64,000 bases of DNA from Streptacidiphilus melanogenes (GTDB lineage Bacteria; Actinomycetota; Actinomycetes; Streptomycetales; Streptomycetaceae): NCBI RefSeq assembly GCF_000787835.1, contig NZ_BBPP01000023.1, positions 1-64,000 on the forward strand. Reading direction: 5' to 3'. Under the pieces are notes generated by a model. The model searched no databases. It saw only the letters and a list, made by a program, of their open reading frames with translations, and had not been told where the DNA came from. This document shows positions 1 through 8,924 of the stretch, piece by piece. Numbering within the stretch: the first letter of the stretch is position 1; each line of letters begins with the position of its first letter. Made by a program: the position numbers and the translations under genes.

Positions 1-990
1 CTCGCGCAGCAGCTTCTTGTCGCGCGCGTACCGGTTGACCAGACCCGTGAGCGCGGCCCGGAAGCCCTCCTCGTGGGTGCCGCCCTCGTGGGTGTGGATG
101 GTGTTGGCGAACGAGTAGACGCCCTCGTTGTACGAGGTGTTCCACTGCATGGCGATCTCGACGGAGATCGTCTTGTCCTTGTCCTCCGCCTCGAAGTCGA
201 TGACGGTCGGGTGGACCACCTCGCCCTTGCGGGAGTTGAGGTATGTCACGAAGTCGGAGATGCCGCCCTCGTAGTGGTACCGCACCGCGTTGGGCTTGCC
301 CTCGTCGTCGGTGTGGTCCGGACGCTCGTCCGTCAGCGAGATGGTCAGGCCCTTGTTGAGGAAGGCCATCTCCTGGAAGCGGCGCGAGAGCGTGTCGAAG
401 GAGTACTCGGTGGTCTCGAAGATCTCCGGGTCGGCCCAGAAGGTGACCGTGGTGCCCGTCTCCGAGGTCTCCTCGTGCTGGGCCAGCGGGGCCACCGGCA
501 CACCGCTCTTGTACTCCTGCGACCAGCGGAAGCCGTCGGTCTTCACCTCGACCGCGAGGCGGGTCGACAGGGCGTTCACGACGGAGACGCCGACGCCGTG
601 CAGACCGCCGGAGACGGCGTAGCCGCCGCCGCCGAACTTGCCGCCGGCGTGCAGCACGGTCAGCACGACCTCGACGGCCGGCTTGCCGGTCGTCTTCTCC
701 ACGCCGACCGGGATGCCACGGCCGTTGTCGACGACGCGCACCGCGCCGTCGGGCAGGATCGTCACGTCGATCGTGTCGGCGTGACCGGCGAGGGCCTCGT
801 CGACGGAGTTGTCGACGATCTCGTAGACGAGGTGGTGCAGACCGCGCTCACCGGTGGAGCCGATGTACATACCCGGGCGCTTGCGGACGGCCTCGAGCCC
901 CTCCAGCACCTGGATGGCACTGGCGTCGTACGACTTCTCGTTCTTGCCGTTCTCGTCTGGGGACTGGTTGGGGTTGCCGGACTCGGCCAC
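1..990 (-). CDS. gyrB: DNA gyrase subunit B, N-terminal part (runs off window)
   Basis: This is the ATP-hydrolysing subunit of DNA gyrase, which introduces negative supercoils as part of the GyrA2GyrB2 complex. Only the first 330 codons are present; the C-terminal half, including the TOPRIM domain, lies beyond the window edge. The GHKL ATPase motifs are visible: [10 protein letters not shown] (about residues 57-66), DNGRGIPVG and [13 protein letters not shown]. The chosen start is a GTG at 990 preceded by a GAGAGGG-like ribosome binding site. The first ~20 residues are a polar actinobacterial extension. It lies downstream of dciA in the same direction, separated by about 257 bases that contain a hairpin. 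Confidence 0.98.
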   Translation of the reverse strand, partial: MAESGNPNQSPDENGKNEKSYDASAIQVLEGLEAVRKRPGMYIGSTGERGLHHLVYEIVDNSVDEALAGHADTIDVTILPDGAVRVVDNGRGIPVGVEKTTGKPAVEVVLTVLHAGGKFGGGGYAVSGGLHGVGVSVVNALSTRLAVEVKTDGFRWSQEYKSGVPVAPLAQHEETSETGTTVTFWADPEIFETTEYSFDTLSRRFQEMAFLNKGLTISLTDERPDHTDDEGKPNAVRYHYEGGISDFVTYLNSRKGEVVHPTVIDFEAEDKDKTISVEIAMQWNTSYNEGVYSFANTIHTHEGGTHEEGFRAALTGLVNRYARDKKLLRE

Positions 991-1071
991 GAAACGCCCT
1001 CTCTGGCACAGCGCGGGCCGTCCCGGCCCCAGTGGGCGGGCCGGAGGCGGCCACGGCGTTACGACTCTCCA

Positions 1072-1093
1072 CCACGAGCGTCTCCGCTCGTGG
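1072..1093 (-). terminator. Perfect 9-bp hairpin between dciA and gyrB
   Basis: The arms CCACGAGCG and CGCTCGTGG enclose a TCTC loop. There is no T-tract, so it may be an attenuator, a weak terminator or a regulatory structure in the gyrB leader. It sits about 80 bases upstream of the gyrB start. Confidence 0.4.
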
Positions 1094-1247
1094 CGGTGTT
1101 TGGCTTCCAGTCTACCGGTACGACTGACAGAGACGGGGCTTTGCCGCCCTCTGAACGGCCCGTGCCGGACGTCAACATGCGCCCGACATGTCCCCACACC
1201 CGCGAGGGGGGCGCAGAGCGCTTAGACGGCCGTTTCGCCGTTCCGCG

Positions 1248-1766
1248 TTAACCCCAGGTGTCGCCGGGCCCCTTGCTGCCCGGCGCACGCAGCCTGCCGC
1301 GGTAGCGGGCCGGGCCCGTGGCGGGCCCCTGGACCTTGATGAAACGCACCGTTCCGTCGCCCAGCCCGCCGTTCAGCGTCCGAAGCAACTGCGGTGCCAT
1401 CAAACGAAGTTGAGTCGCCCACGCGGTCGAGCTGCAGCGAACCGTGAGGACCCGCTCGTCCTCGTCGAAATGCTCGGGCTCACAGTGCGCGGCGATGTCC
1501 CGCCCCACAATCTCGGGCCACCGGCCCATCACCCCGCCCACCGCGGCGGGCGCCTCCCAGCCGCGCTCCGCGATCAGCCGGCTGATCGCGTTCCCCAACG
1601 GCTGGGGATCACGGCCGTCCGCACGGGCGCCCGACCGCAGGCCCGTCCTTCTCGCCTGCTTCTTCTGCGCGGTGGCCTCGCCGCGCAGCCGGGCCTGCTC
1701 CTTGGCGGCGCGCAGCGCGACGCGGGCCAGATCGACGCCACTGAGCTCGGGAGTCTCCTCGGACAA
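1248..1766 (-). CDS. dciA: DciA-type helicase-loading protein (DUF721)
   Basis: This 172-residue protein belongs to the DUF721/DciA family, the ancestral loader or helper of the replicative helicase DnaB in bacteria lacking DnaC or DnaI. The start of the conserved region (GVDLARVALRAAKEQARLRG) and the core WPEIVGRDIAAHCEPEHF, then STAWATQLRLMAPQLL, match actinobacterial members between recF and gyrB. The start is a TTG at 1766: an in-frame TGA lies only 12 bases upstream, and a GTGAGG ribosome binding site is 7 bases away, so no longer version is possible. It keeps the classical recF-dciA-gyrB order. A perfect DnaA box lies in the gap to recF. Confidence 0.9.
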   Translation of the reverse strand: MSEETPELSGVDLARVALRAAKEQARLRGEATAQKKQARRTGLRSGARADGRDPQPLGNAISRLIAERGWEAPAAVGGVMGRWPEIVGRDIAAHCEPEHFDEDERVLTVRCSSTAWATQLRLMAPQLLRTLNGGLGDGTVRFIKVQGPATGPARYRGRLRAPGSKGPGDTWG

Positions 1767-1807
1767 CGCGGCGCCTCACCTCTCGCTCCCGGAGGGCATG
1801 CACACCC

Positions 1808-1816
1808 TGTGGACAA
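1808..1816 (-). promoter_or_regulatory. Perfect DnaA box between recF and dciA
   Basis: The 9-mer reads TTGTCCACA on the minus strand, the Streptomyces high-affinity DnaA box. It lies about 40 bases upstream of dciA, so DnaA could influence dciA-gyrB expression. Confidence 0.6.
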
Positions 1817-1914
1817 GCCTCCAGAGTACGCGTCCCGAAGCCGCCGCAGATCCGACTCGAAGGCCGACTCGGGAGCCGCCCCAGCTCCGACCCGGACCAG
1901 GTCCCGGACCCGTC

Positions 1915-3093
1915 TCAGACGCGGGTGACCTCGCCGTCCTGCACCGAGTACCGCGCGCCCCTCAACGCCTCCGGCACGTCCTCCGGGACCGCCGCCGTGA
2001 CCAGCACCTGCTCGCCCGTCGCCACCCGCTCCGCCAGACGCTCCCGCCGCCGCGCGTCCAGCTCCGCGAAGACGTCGTCGAGGATCAGCACCGGCCCGCC
2101 CGCCAGCCCGCCACCACCCGTGTTCGAAGGCCCCTCGGGCCCCCCGAACTCGTCCGCGCGCAGCAGGTCGTAGGAGGCCAGGCGCAGGGCCAACGCGTAC
2201 GACCAGCACTCCCCGTGGGAGGCGTAACCCTTCGCAGGCAGATCCCCCAGACGCAGGCCCAGCTCGTCACGGTGCGGGCCCACCAGCGTCAGCCCCCGCT
2301 CCAGCTCCTGCTTGCGCGCCGCCCCCAACGCGGCCGTCAGCGCCGCGTACAGCGCCTCGCGGCCGCCCGACAGCGGCACGCCCTCACCCATCGACGAGCG
2401 GTACTCCAGCACCGTCCCGCCACCGCTCGGCGCCAGCTCCTCGTACGCCCGCGCCACCAGCGGCTGCAACGCCGCCACCAGATCCAGCCGCTGCGCCAGC
2501 AGCTCCGCGCCCGCCCGGGCCAGATGGTCGTCCCACACGTCGAGGGTGGACAGATCCATCCCCCGGCCCGCCCCGCGCCGCGCCTGCGCCGCGGACTTCA
2601 GCAGCGCGTTGCGCTGCTTCAGCACCCGCTCGTAGTCCTGCCGCACCCCCGCCAGCCGCGGCGCGCGCAACGTCAGCAGCTCGTCCAGGAAGCGGCGGCG
2701 CTCGCCCGGGTCCCCCTTGACCAGCGCCAGGTCCTCCGGTGCGAACAGCACCGTCCGCAGCAGACCCAGCACGTCGCGCGGCCGCACGTTGTCACTGCGG
2801 TTGATCCGCGCCCGGTTGGCCCGGCCCGGATTGAGCTCCAGCTCGATCAGCGTCTGCCGCTCGTCGCGCACCACCAGCCCCCGCACGACCGCCCGCTCCG
2901 CCCCCAGCCGCACCAGCGGGGCGTCGCCCGCCACCCGGTGGCTGCCGAGGGTCGCCAGATAGCCGACGGCCTCGACCAGGTTGGTCTTGCCCTGACCGTT
3001 GGGACCGGTGAACGCGGTGACGCCCGGGTCGAGCGGAACCTCGACCCGGGCGTAACAGCGGAAGTCGGCCAGCGACAGATGCGCGACGTGCAC
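1915..3093 (-). CDS. recF: DNA replication and repair protein RecF
   Basis: RecF is an SMC-like ATPase that binds gapped DNA and helps load RecA at stalled forks. The 392-residue protein has Walker [10 protein letters not shown] (about residues 30-38), the signature region [13 protein letters not shown] near residue 270 and Walker [13 protein letters not shown] near residue 340. Length is typical. The start is a GTG at 3093 giving [19 protein letters not shown], the usual family N-terminus. It follows gnd by about 50 bases, in the dnaN-gnd-recF order typical of Streptomyces. Confidence 0.97.
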   Translation of the reverse strand: MHVAHLSLADFRCYARVEVPLDPGVTAFTGPNGQGKTNLVEAVGYLATLGSHRVAGDAPLVRLGAERAVVRGLVVRDERQTLIELELNPGRANRARINRSDNVRPRDVLGLLRTVLFAPEDLALVKGDPGERRRFLDELLTLRAPRLAGVRQDYERVLKQRNALLKSAAQARRGAGRGMDLSTLDVWDDHLARAGAELLAQRLDLVAALQPLVARAYEELAPSGGGTVLEYRSSMGEGVPLSGGREALYAALTAALGAARKQELERGLTLVGPHRDELGLRLGDLPAKGYASHGECWSYALALRLASYDLLRADEFGGPEGPSNTGGGGLAGGPVLILDDVFAELDARRRERLAERVATGEQVLVTAAVPEDVPEALRGARYSVQDGEVTRV

Positions 3094-3109
3094 AGCTTCC
3101 TTCGCAGGT

Positions 3110-3118
3110 TGTGGATAA
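3110..3118 (-). promoter_or_regulatory. Perfect DnaA box upstream of recF
   Basis: TTATCCACA on the minus strand, 16 bases upstream of the recF start and between recF and gnd. It is the E. coli-type consensus and could affect recF transcription or act as a DnaA-binding outpost of oriC. Confidence 0.55.
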
Positions 3119-3143
3119 CTCCTGTGGAGTTCCCTCTACTTGG

Positions 3144-4019
3144 CTACTTGCTCTCGACCGCGTGGCCGCCGAACTCGTTGCGCAGCGCGGCGATCATCTT
3201 CATCTGCGGCGAGTCGTCCTGCCGCGAGGAGAAGCGGGCGAACAGCGAGGCGGTGATCGCCGGCAGCGGCACCGCGTGGTCGATCGCGGCCTCGACCGTC
3301 CAGCGGCCCTCGCCCGAGTCCGCGGCGTAGCCCTTCAGCTTGCCCAGGTGCGCGTCCTTGTCGAGGGCGTCCACGGCCAGGTCCAGCAGCCAGGACCGGA
3401 TGACCGTGCCCTCACGCCAGGAGCGGAAGATCTCGCGGACGTTCTCGACGCTGTCCACGGCCTCCAGCAGCTCCCAGCCCTCGGCGTAGGCCTGCATCAT
3501 GGCGTACTCGATGCCGTTGTGGACCATCTTGGCGAAGTGGCCCGCGCCGACCTTGCCGGCGCGCACGGCGCCGAAGTCGCCCTCGGGCTTCAGCGCGTCG
3601 AAGATCGGCTGCACCTTGGCGATGTCGTCCTCGGAGCCGCCGTACATCAGGGCGTAACCGTTCTGCAGACCCCAGACACCGCCGGAGACACCGCAGTCGA
3701 CGAAGCCGATGCCCTTCTCGGCCAGGTCCGCGGCGTGCTTCTCGTCGTCCGTCCAGCGGGAGTTGCCGCCGTCGACGACGACGTCACCCGGCTCCAGCAG
3801 CTCGGCCAGCTCGTCCACGGTCGACTGCGTCGGGCCACCGGCCGGGACCATCACCCACACCACGCGCGGCGCGGAGAGCGAGCCGACCAGCTCCTTCAGG
3901 CTCGCCACATCGGACAGGGCGGGGTCGCGGTCGTAGCCGACCACGGTGTGGCCGGCGCGGCGGATGCGCTCGCGCATGTTGCCGCCCATCTTGCCGAGAC
4001 CGATGAGTCCGAGCTGCAT
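3144..4019 (-). CDS. gnd: 6-phosphogluconate dehydrogenase, short decarboxylating type
   Basis: This enzyme oxidises and decarboxylates 6-phosphogluconate to ribulose 5-phosphate in the pentose phosphate pathway. At 291 residues it belongs to the short (about 300-residue, YqeC/GntZ-like) class rather than the 470-residue class. Visible motifs are the Rossmann loop GLIGLGKMGGNM at the N-terminus, VDGGNSRW, VSGGVWGLQNGYALMYGG and GHFAKMVHNGIEYAMMQ, the last carrying the catalytic Lys. The ATG at 4019 was chosen because AAGGA lies about 8 bases upstream; the frame is open further but without family similarity. Its place between dnaN and recF is a Streptomyces hallmark. Confidence 0.95.
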   Translation of the reverse strand: MQLGLIGLGKMGGNMRERIRRAGHTVVGYDRDPALSDVASLKELVGSLSAPRVVWVMVPAGGPTQSTVDELAELLEPGDVVVDGGNSRWTDDEKHAADLAEKGIGFVDCGVSGGVWGLQNGYALMYGGSEDDIAKVQPIFDALKPEGDFGAVRAGKVGAGHFAKMVHNGIEYAMMQAYAEGWELLEAVDSVENVREIFRSWREGTVIRSWLLDLAVDALDKDAHLGKLKGYAADSGEGRWTVEAAIDHAVPLPAITASLFARFSSRQDDSPQMKMIAALRNEFGGHAVESK

Positions 4020-4244
4020 GATCAGTCCTTCGTTCCGTATCGACTGTCCGCGGCCCCGTTGCCGCACCAAGGCACGAGCCTATCCCCGCAGGGACCTCCG
4101 GAGACGCGAGGCTGCACCGACGTGCGGCTCCGCCGTGTGGGCGCGGGATTCGGATACGCGCCCACCGGCGGTTGCACCCTCCGGGGGCGCGGGGCTCTGC
4201 CGACATGCGGCCCCTGAGGCCGCTGCCGCCTGCGGTCAGCCGAC

Positions 4245-5387
4245 TCAGCCCGAGAGGCGGACCGGCATGATCAGGTACTTGTACGACTCGTCCGCCTCGG
4301 ACTCCTGCGAAGCCTTGCCGCTGAGCAGCGCCGGCTTCGTCGCCGTCGTGAAGCTGAGCTGGGCGACCGGGGAGTCGATGGCCGACAGGCCGTCCAGCAG
4401 GTAGGCCGGGTTGAAGGCGATCGAGATGTCGTCGCCCTCGAGGTCCGCGTCGATCCGCTCCACAGCCTGTGCGTCGTCGCCGGAGCCGGCCTCCAGCGTC
4501 AGCACGCCCTGCTCGAAGCTCAGCCGCACCGGGGTGTTCCGCTCGGCGACCAGCGAGACGCGCTTGACGGCGTCGACGAAGGCCTGCGTGGGCACCGTGC
4601 CGATCGCGGAGAACTCCGTCGGGAAGAGGGCCCGGAACTTCGGGAACTCGCCCTCCAGGAGGCGCGTGGTCGTCCGGCGTCCGGCGCCCTCGAAGCCGAT
4701 CAGGCCCTCGCCCTTGCCGCTGCCGGCCAGCGCGATGGAGACGTTGTCGCCCGCGCTGAGCGACTTCGCGGTGTCGAGCAGGGTCTTCGCCGGGACCAGC
4801 GCCACGGCGGAGAGACCGGGCTGCTCCGGCTTCCACAGCAGCTCGCGGACGGCGAAGCGGTAGCGGTCCGTCGCCGCCAGGGTGACCCGGTCGTCCTCGA
4901 TCTCGACGCGGACGCCGGTCAGCACCGGAAGCGTGTCGTCACGGCCGGCGGCGACGGCCACCTGGGCCACGGCGGCGGCGAACGCGTCGCCGGGGACCAC
5001 GCCGGAGGCGGTGGGCATCTGCGGCAGGGCCGGGTACTCGTCCACAGGAAGCGTGGGGAGTGTGAATCGCGAGCTGCCGCAGACGACGAGCACCCGCACG
5101 CCGTCGGTGGAGATCTCCACAGGCCTGTTGGGAAGCGCGCGCGAGATGTCGGCCAGCAGGCGGCCGGAGACCAGGACCGTGCCGGCCTCCTCCACGTCCG
5201 CCTCGGTCGCCACGCGCGCGGAGACCTCGTAGTCGAAGCCGGAGAGGCTGAGACGGCCCTCAGCGCCGTCGCTCTCGGCCGTCAGCAGCAGACCCGCGAG
5301 AACGGGCACCGGGGGCCTTGCCGGGAGGCTGCGCGCGGCCCAGGCCACCGCCTCCGCGAGGACGTCACGCTCGACCCGGAACTTCAC
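4245..5387 (-). CDS. dnaN: DNA polymerase III beta subunit (sliding clamp)
   Basis: The 380-residue clamp forms a ring dimer that tethers polymerase III to DNA. The sequence has the three-fold beta-clamp architecture, starting MKFRVERDVLAEAVAWAARSLP and ending in the conserved YLIMPVRLSG. The GTG start at 5387 has a textbook AGGAGG ribosome binding site about 9 bases upstream. It is the first gene leftward of oriC, and gnd follows after about 225 bases with no clear T-tailed terminator in between. Confidence 0.98.
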   Translation of the reverse strand: MKFRVERDVLAEAVAWAARSLPARPPVPVLAGLLLTAESDGAEGRLSLSGFDYEVSARVATEADVEEAGTVLVSGRLLADISRALPNRPVEISTDGVRVLVVCGSSRFTLPTLPVDEYPALPQMPTASGVVPGDAFAAAVAQVAVAAGRDDTLPVLTGVRVEIEDDRVTLAATDRYRFAVRELLWKPEQPGLSAVALVPAKTLLDTAKSLSAGDNVSIALAGSGKGEGLIGFEGAGRRTTTRLLEGEFPKFRALFPTEFSAIGTVPTQAFVDAVKRVSLVAERNTPVRLSFEQGVLTLEAGSGDDAQAVERIDADLEGDDISIAFNPAYLLDGLSAIDSPVAQLSFTTATKPALLSGKASQESEADESYKYLIMPVRLSG

Positions 5388-5622
5388 CGGTAACCGCCTC
5401 CTGGGTGGATGTCGCTTGGTGTTCAGCTAGGTGTTCATCTGAGGCACGCATGGAGGCCCGCGGGACGGGGCACGCTCCTGTTGCCGAGGAACAGTCTGAC
5501 GCATACCACGGACAGCCGAGGCAGAAGGCCCCGAAGAGGCATCGAACGTGCGTCCAGGTCACGTTCTCCACAGATCTGAGCCCCACCCGCTTTTGGATCA
5601 AGACCGAGCTATATCTAGTGGG

Positions 5623-5634
5623 TAGTAGTAGTAG
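5623..5634 (+). repeat. (TAG)4 array beside DnaA boxes, DnaA-trio-like
   Basis: Four perfect TAG triplets are followed, 3-4 bases to the right, by a weak reverse box (5639-5647) and then a TTATCCACG box (5648-5656). The DnaA-trio unwinding element described in Bacillus subtilis and many other bacteria consists of 3'-GAT-5' triplets next to DnaA boxes; the triplet polarity and side of the box here fit that arrangement. The preceding bases (5591-5620) are the most AT-rich of the region. Confidence 0.5.
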
Positions 5635-5686
5635 GCCTTGTGGAAACCGTGGATAACCCCTTCCCCCGCTGGTCGGGGGCCATTTT

Positions 5687-5695
5687 TTGTCCACA
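5687..5695 (+). promoter_or_regulatory. Consensus DnaA box in oriC
   Basis: TTGTCCACA, the only perfect plus-strand Streptomyces consensus within oriC itself, preceded by a T6 run. Confidence 0.8.
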
Positions 5696-5992
5696 TCGCC
5701 TGGGGACGGCCGCGGTGGAAAAACTGGGCGCCCTGTGGATGCAGCACCCCTTGTGCACAGGCGGGTTGGGTTGTCCCCAGGTTGTCCACCACTCTGTCCC
5801 CAGGTTTTCCCCCGGTTTCCCACAGCCCCTGTGGCAACATCACGTGACCCAATTCGCTCGAGCCGGTGAATAGGCCTTCCATGTTGCCGTTCTGTGGACA
5901 TTCTTGTGGAGAAGCGGCCGGATTCTGGGGATAACCGGCCCCTCCCTGGGGACAGCGCGTGGATAACTGTGGCGTCGGGTTGACGGGCCGCA

Positions 5993-6017
5993 GGTTCTCC
6001 ACAGGGTGTGGAGAACC
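5993..6017. repeat. Head-to-head pair of identical DnaA boxes
   Basis: Two TTCTCCACA boxes face each other inside a perfect 11-bp inverted repeat (GGTTCTCCACA and its complement) with a three-base spacer. Such a pair could seed a DnaA dimer. Confidence 0.6.
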
Positions 6018-6151
6018 TCTTCCCACAGTTCCACAGGGACCTGAGCTGGGACGATCCTTCCAGACGCCCGCTCCCTGTGGACGGGTTCTGGATAACTCGG
6101 TTCTCCCCAGCATGTGGACAGGCCGTTCGCCCGGATCTGTGGGCAAACGCC

Positions 6152-6183
6152 GGAGGGGCGCCCCCCACCGGGGGCGCCCCTCC
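6152..6183 (-). terminator. dnaA terminator hairpin
   Basis: A perfect 14-bp stem (left arm GGAGGGGCGCCCCC) with a CACC loop lies 20 bases after the dnaA stop. It has no U-tract, as is common in Streptomyces, and would stop dnaA transcription before it enters oriC. Confidence 0.75.
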
Positions 6184-6203
6184 ACACGTCGGTCCGCCGA
6201 GCG

Positions 6204-7988
6204 TCAGCTCTTGATGCGGTTGGTCAGCTCGGTCACCTGGTTGTAGATGGCCCGTCGCTCCGCCATCATCGTGCGGATCTTGCGGTCCGCGTGCATGACC
6301 GTGGTGTGGTCGCGGCCGCCGAAGGCGGCGCCGATCTTCGGCAGCGAGAGGTCGGTCAGCTCCCGGCACAGGTACATGGCGATCTGGCGTGCCGTCACCA
6401 GCACCCGGCTGCGGGAGGAGCCGCAGAGGTCGTCCACGCTCAGACCGAAGTAGGCGGCCGTCTGCTGCATGATGACGCCGACAGTGATCTCCGGCCCGTC
6501 CTCCTCGCCGCCCGGGATCAGGTCCTTCAGCACGATCTCGGCCAGCTGCAGGTCCACCGGCGCCCGGTTGAGGCTGGCGAAGGCGGTGACGCGGATCAGC
6601 GCGCCTTCCAGCTCGCGGATGTTCCGCGAGATCCGCGAGGCGATGAACTCCAGCACCTCGGCGGGGGCGTTCAGTTGCTCCTGGATCGCCTTCTTGCGCA
6701 GGATCGCGATGCGGGTCTCCAGCTCGGGCGGCTGGACGTCGGTGGTCAGGCCCCACTCGAACCTGTTGCGCAGCCGGTCCTCCAGGGTGACCAGCTGGCG
6801 GGGCGGCCGGTCGGAGGAGATCACGATCTGCTTGTTGGCGTTGTGCAGGGTGTTGAAGGTGTGGAAGAACTCCTCCTGCGTCGACTCCTTGTTCTGCAGG
6901 AACTGGATGTCGTCGACCAGCAGGATGTCCATGTCCCGGTAGCGCTGCCGGAAGCCGTCGCCCTTGTCGTCGCGGATCGAGTTGATGAACTCGTTGGTGA
7001 ACTCCTCGGAGCTCACGTACCGCACCCGGGTGCCGGGGTAGAGGCTGCGGGCGTAGTGGCCGATGGCGTGCAGCAGGTGCGTCTTGCCCAGCCCCGACTC
7101 CCCGTAGATGAAGAGCGGGTTGTAGGCCTTGGCCGGGCTCTCGGCCACGGCGACCGCGGCCGCGTGGGCGAAGCGGTTGCTGGAGCCGATGACGAAGGTG
7201 TCGAAGAGGTACTTGGGGTTCAGCCGGGCGGCCGGCTCGTCCTTGCCGCCGCCGGGCGGCAGCGGGCTGCTGCCGCTGGAGCCGGTGCCGGGGCGCGGCA
7301 GCGGCGGCGTCGCGGGGACGGCGGGCAGCTGCTCGCCCTGGGGCGCGTGCTCGGCGGAGGCCGTGTCCGGGAGGGCCGGCAGGGTCGGGGCGGCGCCGCG
7401 CTCCCCGGTCTCCGGCTGCCCGGTCTTCTGCTGAACGGGCGGCGGCAGCTGGACGGGCAGCTGCGGCACGGCCCACTCGTCGCGGTAGGCGGGCTGCTGC
7501 GGGGTCGGCTCGGGCTGGGGCGCGGGGCCGGCGGGGTAGGGCTCGGCGGGGTAGGGCTCACCGGACGGGTACGGCTCGGCGAAGGGCTGGGCGTAGCCGT
7601 AGCCGTGCTGGGCGGGCGCGTGCGGGGGCTGGGACTGCTGCTGTGGGCCCACCTGGTAGGTCTGCTGCGGCTGCTGCTGCTGGGCGGGCGGCGCCGACTG
7701 GGGGGCCGGCGCCAGGCTGCCGGCGCTGGCGTCGACGACCACAGCGATCAGCACCTGGCGCTGGAACTCCTGCCCGAGCAACTCGGTGATCTGCTGGACC
7801 AGCCGGCCCTCCAGTACGCCCTTGGCGTACTCGTTGGGGGCGGCGAGCAGCGCGGTGTGGGCCATCATCCCCATGGGGTGGGTGCGCTGGAGCCACTTCT
7901 TGTCCATGGACTCGACCGCCGGGTCGTTCGCCAGTCGCTCGACGACTCGCCCCCATGCGGAAGCGAGATCGTTTGTTGGGTCAGCCAC
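6204..7988 (-). CDS. dnaA: Chromosomal replication initiator protein DnaA
   Basis: DnaA binds the boxes of oriC, forms an ATP-dependent filament and opens the duplex. In 594 residues there are a domain I (about 1-86), a very long Gln/Pro/Gly-rich linker domain II (about 90-255) typical of Streptomyces, the AAA+ domain with Walker [13 protein letters not shown] (about 294) and Walker [12 protein letters not shown], and domain IV with the box-recognition signature [16 protein letters not shown]. Start: GTG at 7988 encoding [19 protein letters not shown]. Domain I is noticeably different from the common Streptomyces sequence. The upstream gap contains a perfect DnaA box, which suggests autoregulation. 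Confidence 0.98.
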   Translation of the reverse strand: MADPTNDLASAWGRVVERLANDPAVESMDKKWLQRTHPMGMMAHTALLAAPNEYAKGVLEGRLVQQITELLGQEFQRQVLIAVVVDASAGSLAPAPQSAPPAQQQQPQQTYQVGPQQQSQPPHAPAQHGYGYAQPFAEPYPSGEPYPAEPYPAGPAPQPEPTPQQPAYRDEWAVPQLPVQLPPPVQQKTGQPETGERGAAPTLPALPDTASAEHAPQGEQLPAVPATPPLPRPGTGSSGSSPLPPGGGKDEPAARLNPKYLFDTFVIGSSNRFAHAAAVAVAESPAKAYNPLFIYGESGLGKTHLLHAIGHYARSLYPGTRVRYVSSEEFTNEFINSIRDDKGDGFRQRYRDMDILLVDDIQFLQNKESTQEEFFHTFNTLHNANKQIVISSDRPPRQLVTLEDRLRNRFEWGLTTDVQPPELETRIAILRKKAIQEQLNAPAEVLEFIASRISRNIRELEGALIRVTAFASLNRAPVDLQLAEIVLKDLIPGGEEDGPEITVGVIMQQTAAYFGLSVDDLCGSSRSRVLVTARQIAMYLCRELTDLSLPKIGAAFGGRDHTTVMHADRKIRTMMAERRAIYNQVTELTNRIKS

Positions 7989-8070
7989 TGGTGCACGCCT
8001 TCACTGGGGGCAGGAGTTCCATGGGAAAGTCTGTCAACGGTAGGCGGCCGAAGCGTCCTCGTTCAAGTTG

Positions 8071-8079
8071 TTGTCCACA
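8071..8079 (+). promoter_or_regulatory. DnaA box in the dnaA promoter region
   Basis: Perfect TTGTCCACA about 83 bases upstream of the dnaA start. By analogy with other Streptomyces it is likely to mediate dnaA autoregulation. Confidence 0.7.
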
Positions 8080-8155
8080 GGGTGTGGGAAACGTGTCACG
8101 GCCGCCTGCGCAGGCGGTTGCGAGGCCGCCCTGGAGGGCCCCGCGAGGAGCTGGT

Positions 8156-8185
8156 TTGACCCGTCGGGGCCGTTCCGCGTACCGT
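8156..8185 (+). promoter_or_regulatory. Putative rpmH promoter
   Basis: A -35-like TTGACC and a -10-like TACCGT are separated by 18 bases. Transcription would start near 8192, giving a leader of about 170 bases before rpmH. Confidence 0.5.
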
Positions 8186-8360
8186 AACGAGGTCGAGTTG
8201 TCGATGGCCGCTGCCGCATGCCCGCGGAGTCTCCGCAAAGAGGCGCGCAGCTCTGGGCGTCGTGGATCACCGTATCGAACGGGTTATGGGGATCGCGCGG
8301 ACGCACGGTGACGGCCAAGCGACGGTCCGGCCGCCCCTTCGATTGACCTGGAGTTCTCCC

Positions 8361-8498
8361 GTGAGCAAGCGCACCTTCCAGCCGAACAACCGCCGTCGCG
8401 CGAAGACCCACGGCTTCCGCCTGCGGATGCGTACGCGTGCCGGCCGTGCCATCCTCGCGGCGCGCCGCGAAAAGGGCCGCGCGCGCCTGTCCGCCTGA
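8361..8498 (+). CDS. rpmH: 50S ribosomal protein L34
   Basis: A 45-residue, very basic protein beginning [20 protein letters not shown] and ending in GRARLSA, the classic L34 sequence. It is a structural component of the large ribosomal subunit. Start is GTG with GGAG about 8 bases upstream. rnpA follows after 30 bases, the near-universal rpmH-rnpA pairing. Confidence 0.98.
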   Translation: MSKRTFQPNNRRRAKTHGFRLRMRTRAGRAILAARREKGRARLSA

Positions 8499-8528
8499 TC
8501 CGACACCTGAAGCAGAGGTTGTCGGGTC

Positions 8529-8924
8529 GTGCTGCCCTCCGAATCTCGGCTGAGGCGGCGCGAGGATTTCGCGACCGCGGTGCGGCGGGGCCGGAGAGTC
8601 GGCCGTCCGCTGCTCGTCGTGCACCTGTACACCGGTGGCGCGACTGCGGAGCCTGCAGACCCGCACGGCGCCGGGGGGAACTTTCTCCCGGCGCGTGCGG
8701 GTTTTGTTGTCAGTAAGGCCGTCGGTGTGGCCGTGGTCCGGAACCGCGTCAAGCGGAGGCTGCGGCAGCTGATGGCCGAGCGTATCGGCCGCCTGCCCGC
8801 AGGTAGCCTGATAGTGGTACGCGCGCTGCCCTCGGCCGCCGAGGCGCAGTACGCGGACCTGGCACGCGATCTGGACTCCGCGCTGCGCAAATTGAGCGCC
8901 TCATCGCCGACGGGAGCAGGGTAG
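8529..8924 (+). CDS. rnpA: Ribonuclease P protein component
   Basis: The protein partner of the RNase P ribozyme, which matures the 5' ends of tRNAs. The 131-residue sequence starts [21 protein letters not shown] and has the family RNR motif in [14 protein letters not shown] (about residue 75). The GTG start is preceded by a purine-rich stretch. Its stop codon shares one base with the yidD start, implying translational coupling. Confidence 0.97.
   Translation: MLPSESRLRRREDFATAVRRGRRVGRPLLVVHLYTGGATAEPADPHGAGGNFLPARAGFVVSKAVGVAVVRNRVKRRLRQLMAERIGRLPAGSLIVVRALPSAAEAQYADLARDLDSALRKLSASSPTGAG

Larger units (their letters stand above)
5388..6203. other. oriC: Chromosomal replication origin oriC
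   Basis: This 816-base region between dnaN and dnaA holds no gene but at least 16 DnaA boxes. Plus-strand boxes with at most one mismatch to TTNTCCACA start at 5564, 5687 (perfect TTGTCCACA), 5751, 5771, 5782, 5995 and 6101. Minus-strand boxes occupy 5648-5656, 5893-5901, 5905-5913, 5926-5934, 5958-5966, 6007-6015, 6113-6121 and 6138-6146. Further two-mismatch copies are at 5794, 5947 and 6076. Between 5687 and 5966 the left boxes point one way and the right boxes the other. A TAG-repeat near 5623 and an AT-richer stretch at 5591-5634 are candidates for the unwinding site. The right end is the dnaA terminator. Confidence 0.95.
7989..8360. other. Divergent dnaA-rpmH intergenic region
   Basis: This 372-base gap separates dnaA (leftward) from rpmH (rightward). 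It holds a perfect DnaA box at 8071-8079, a related TGTGGGAAA at 8083-8091 and a likely rpmH promoter near 8156-8185. No open reading frame with gene-like content was recognised. Confidence 0.7.

Noticed and set aside
4207-4223. 6-bp hairpin (GCGGCC/GGCCGC) after dnaN
   Set aside because: Too short and without T-tract to call a terminator in such GC-rich sequence.
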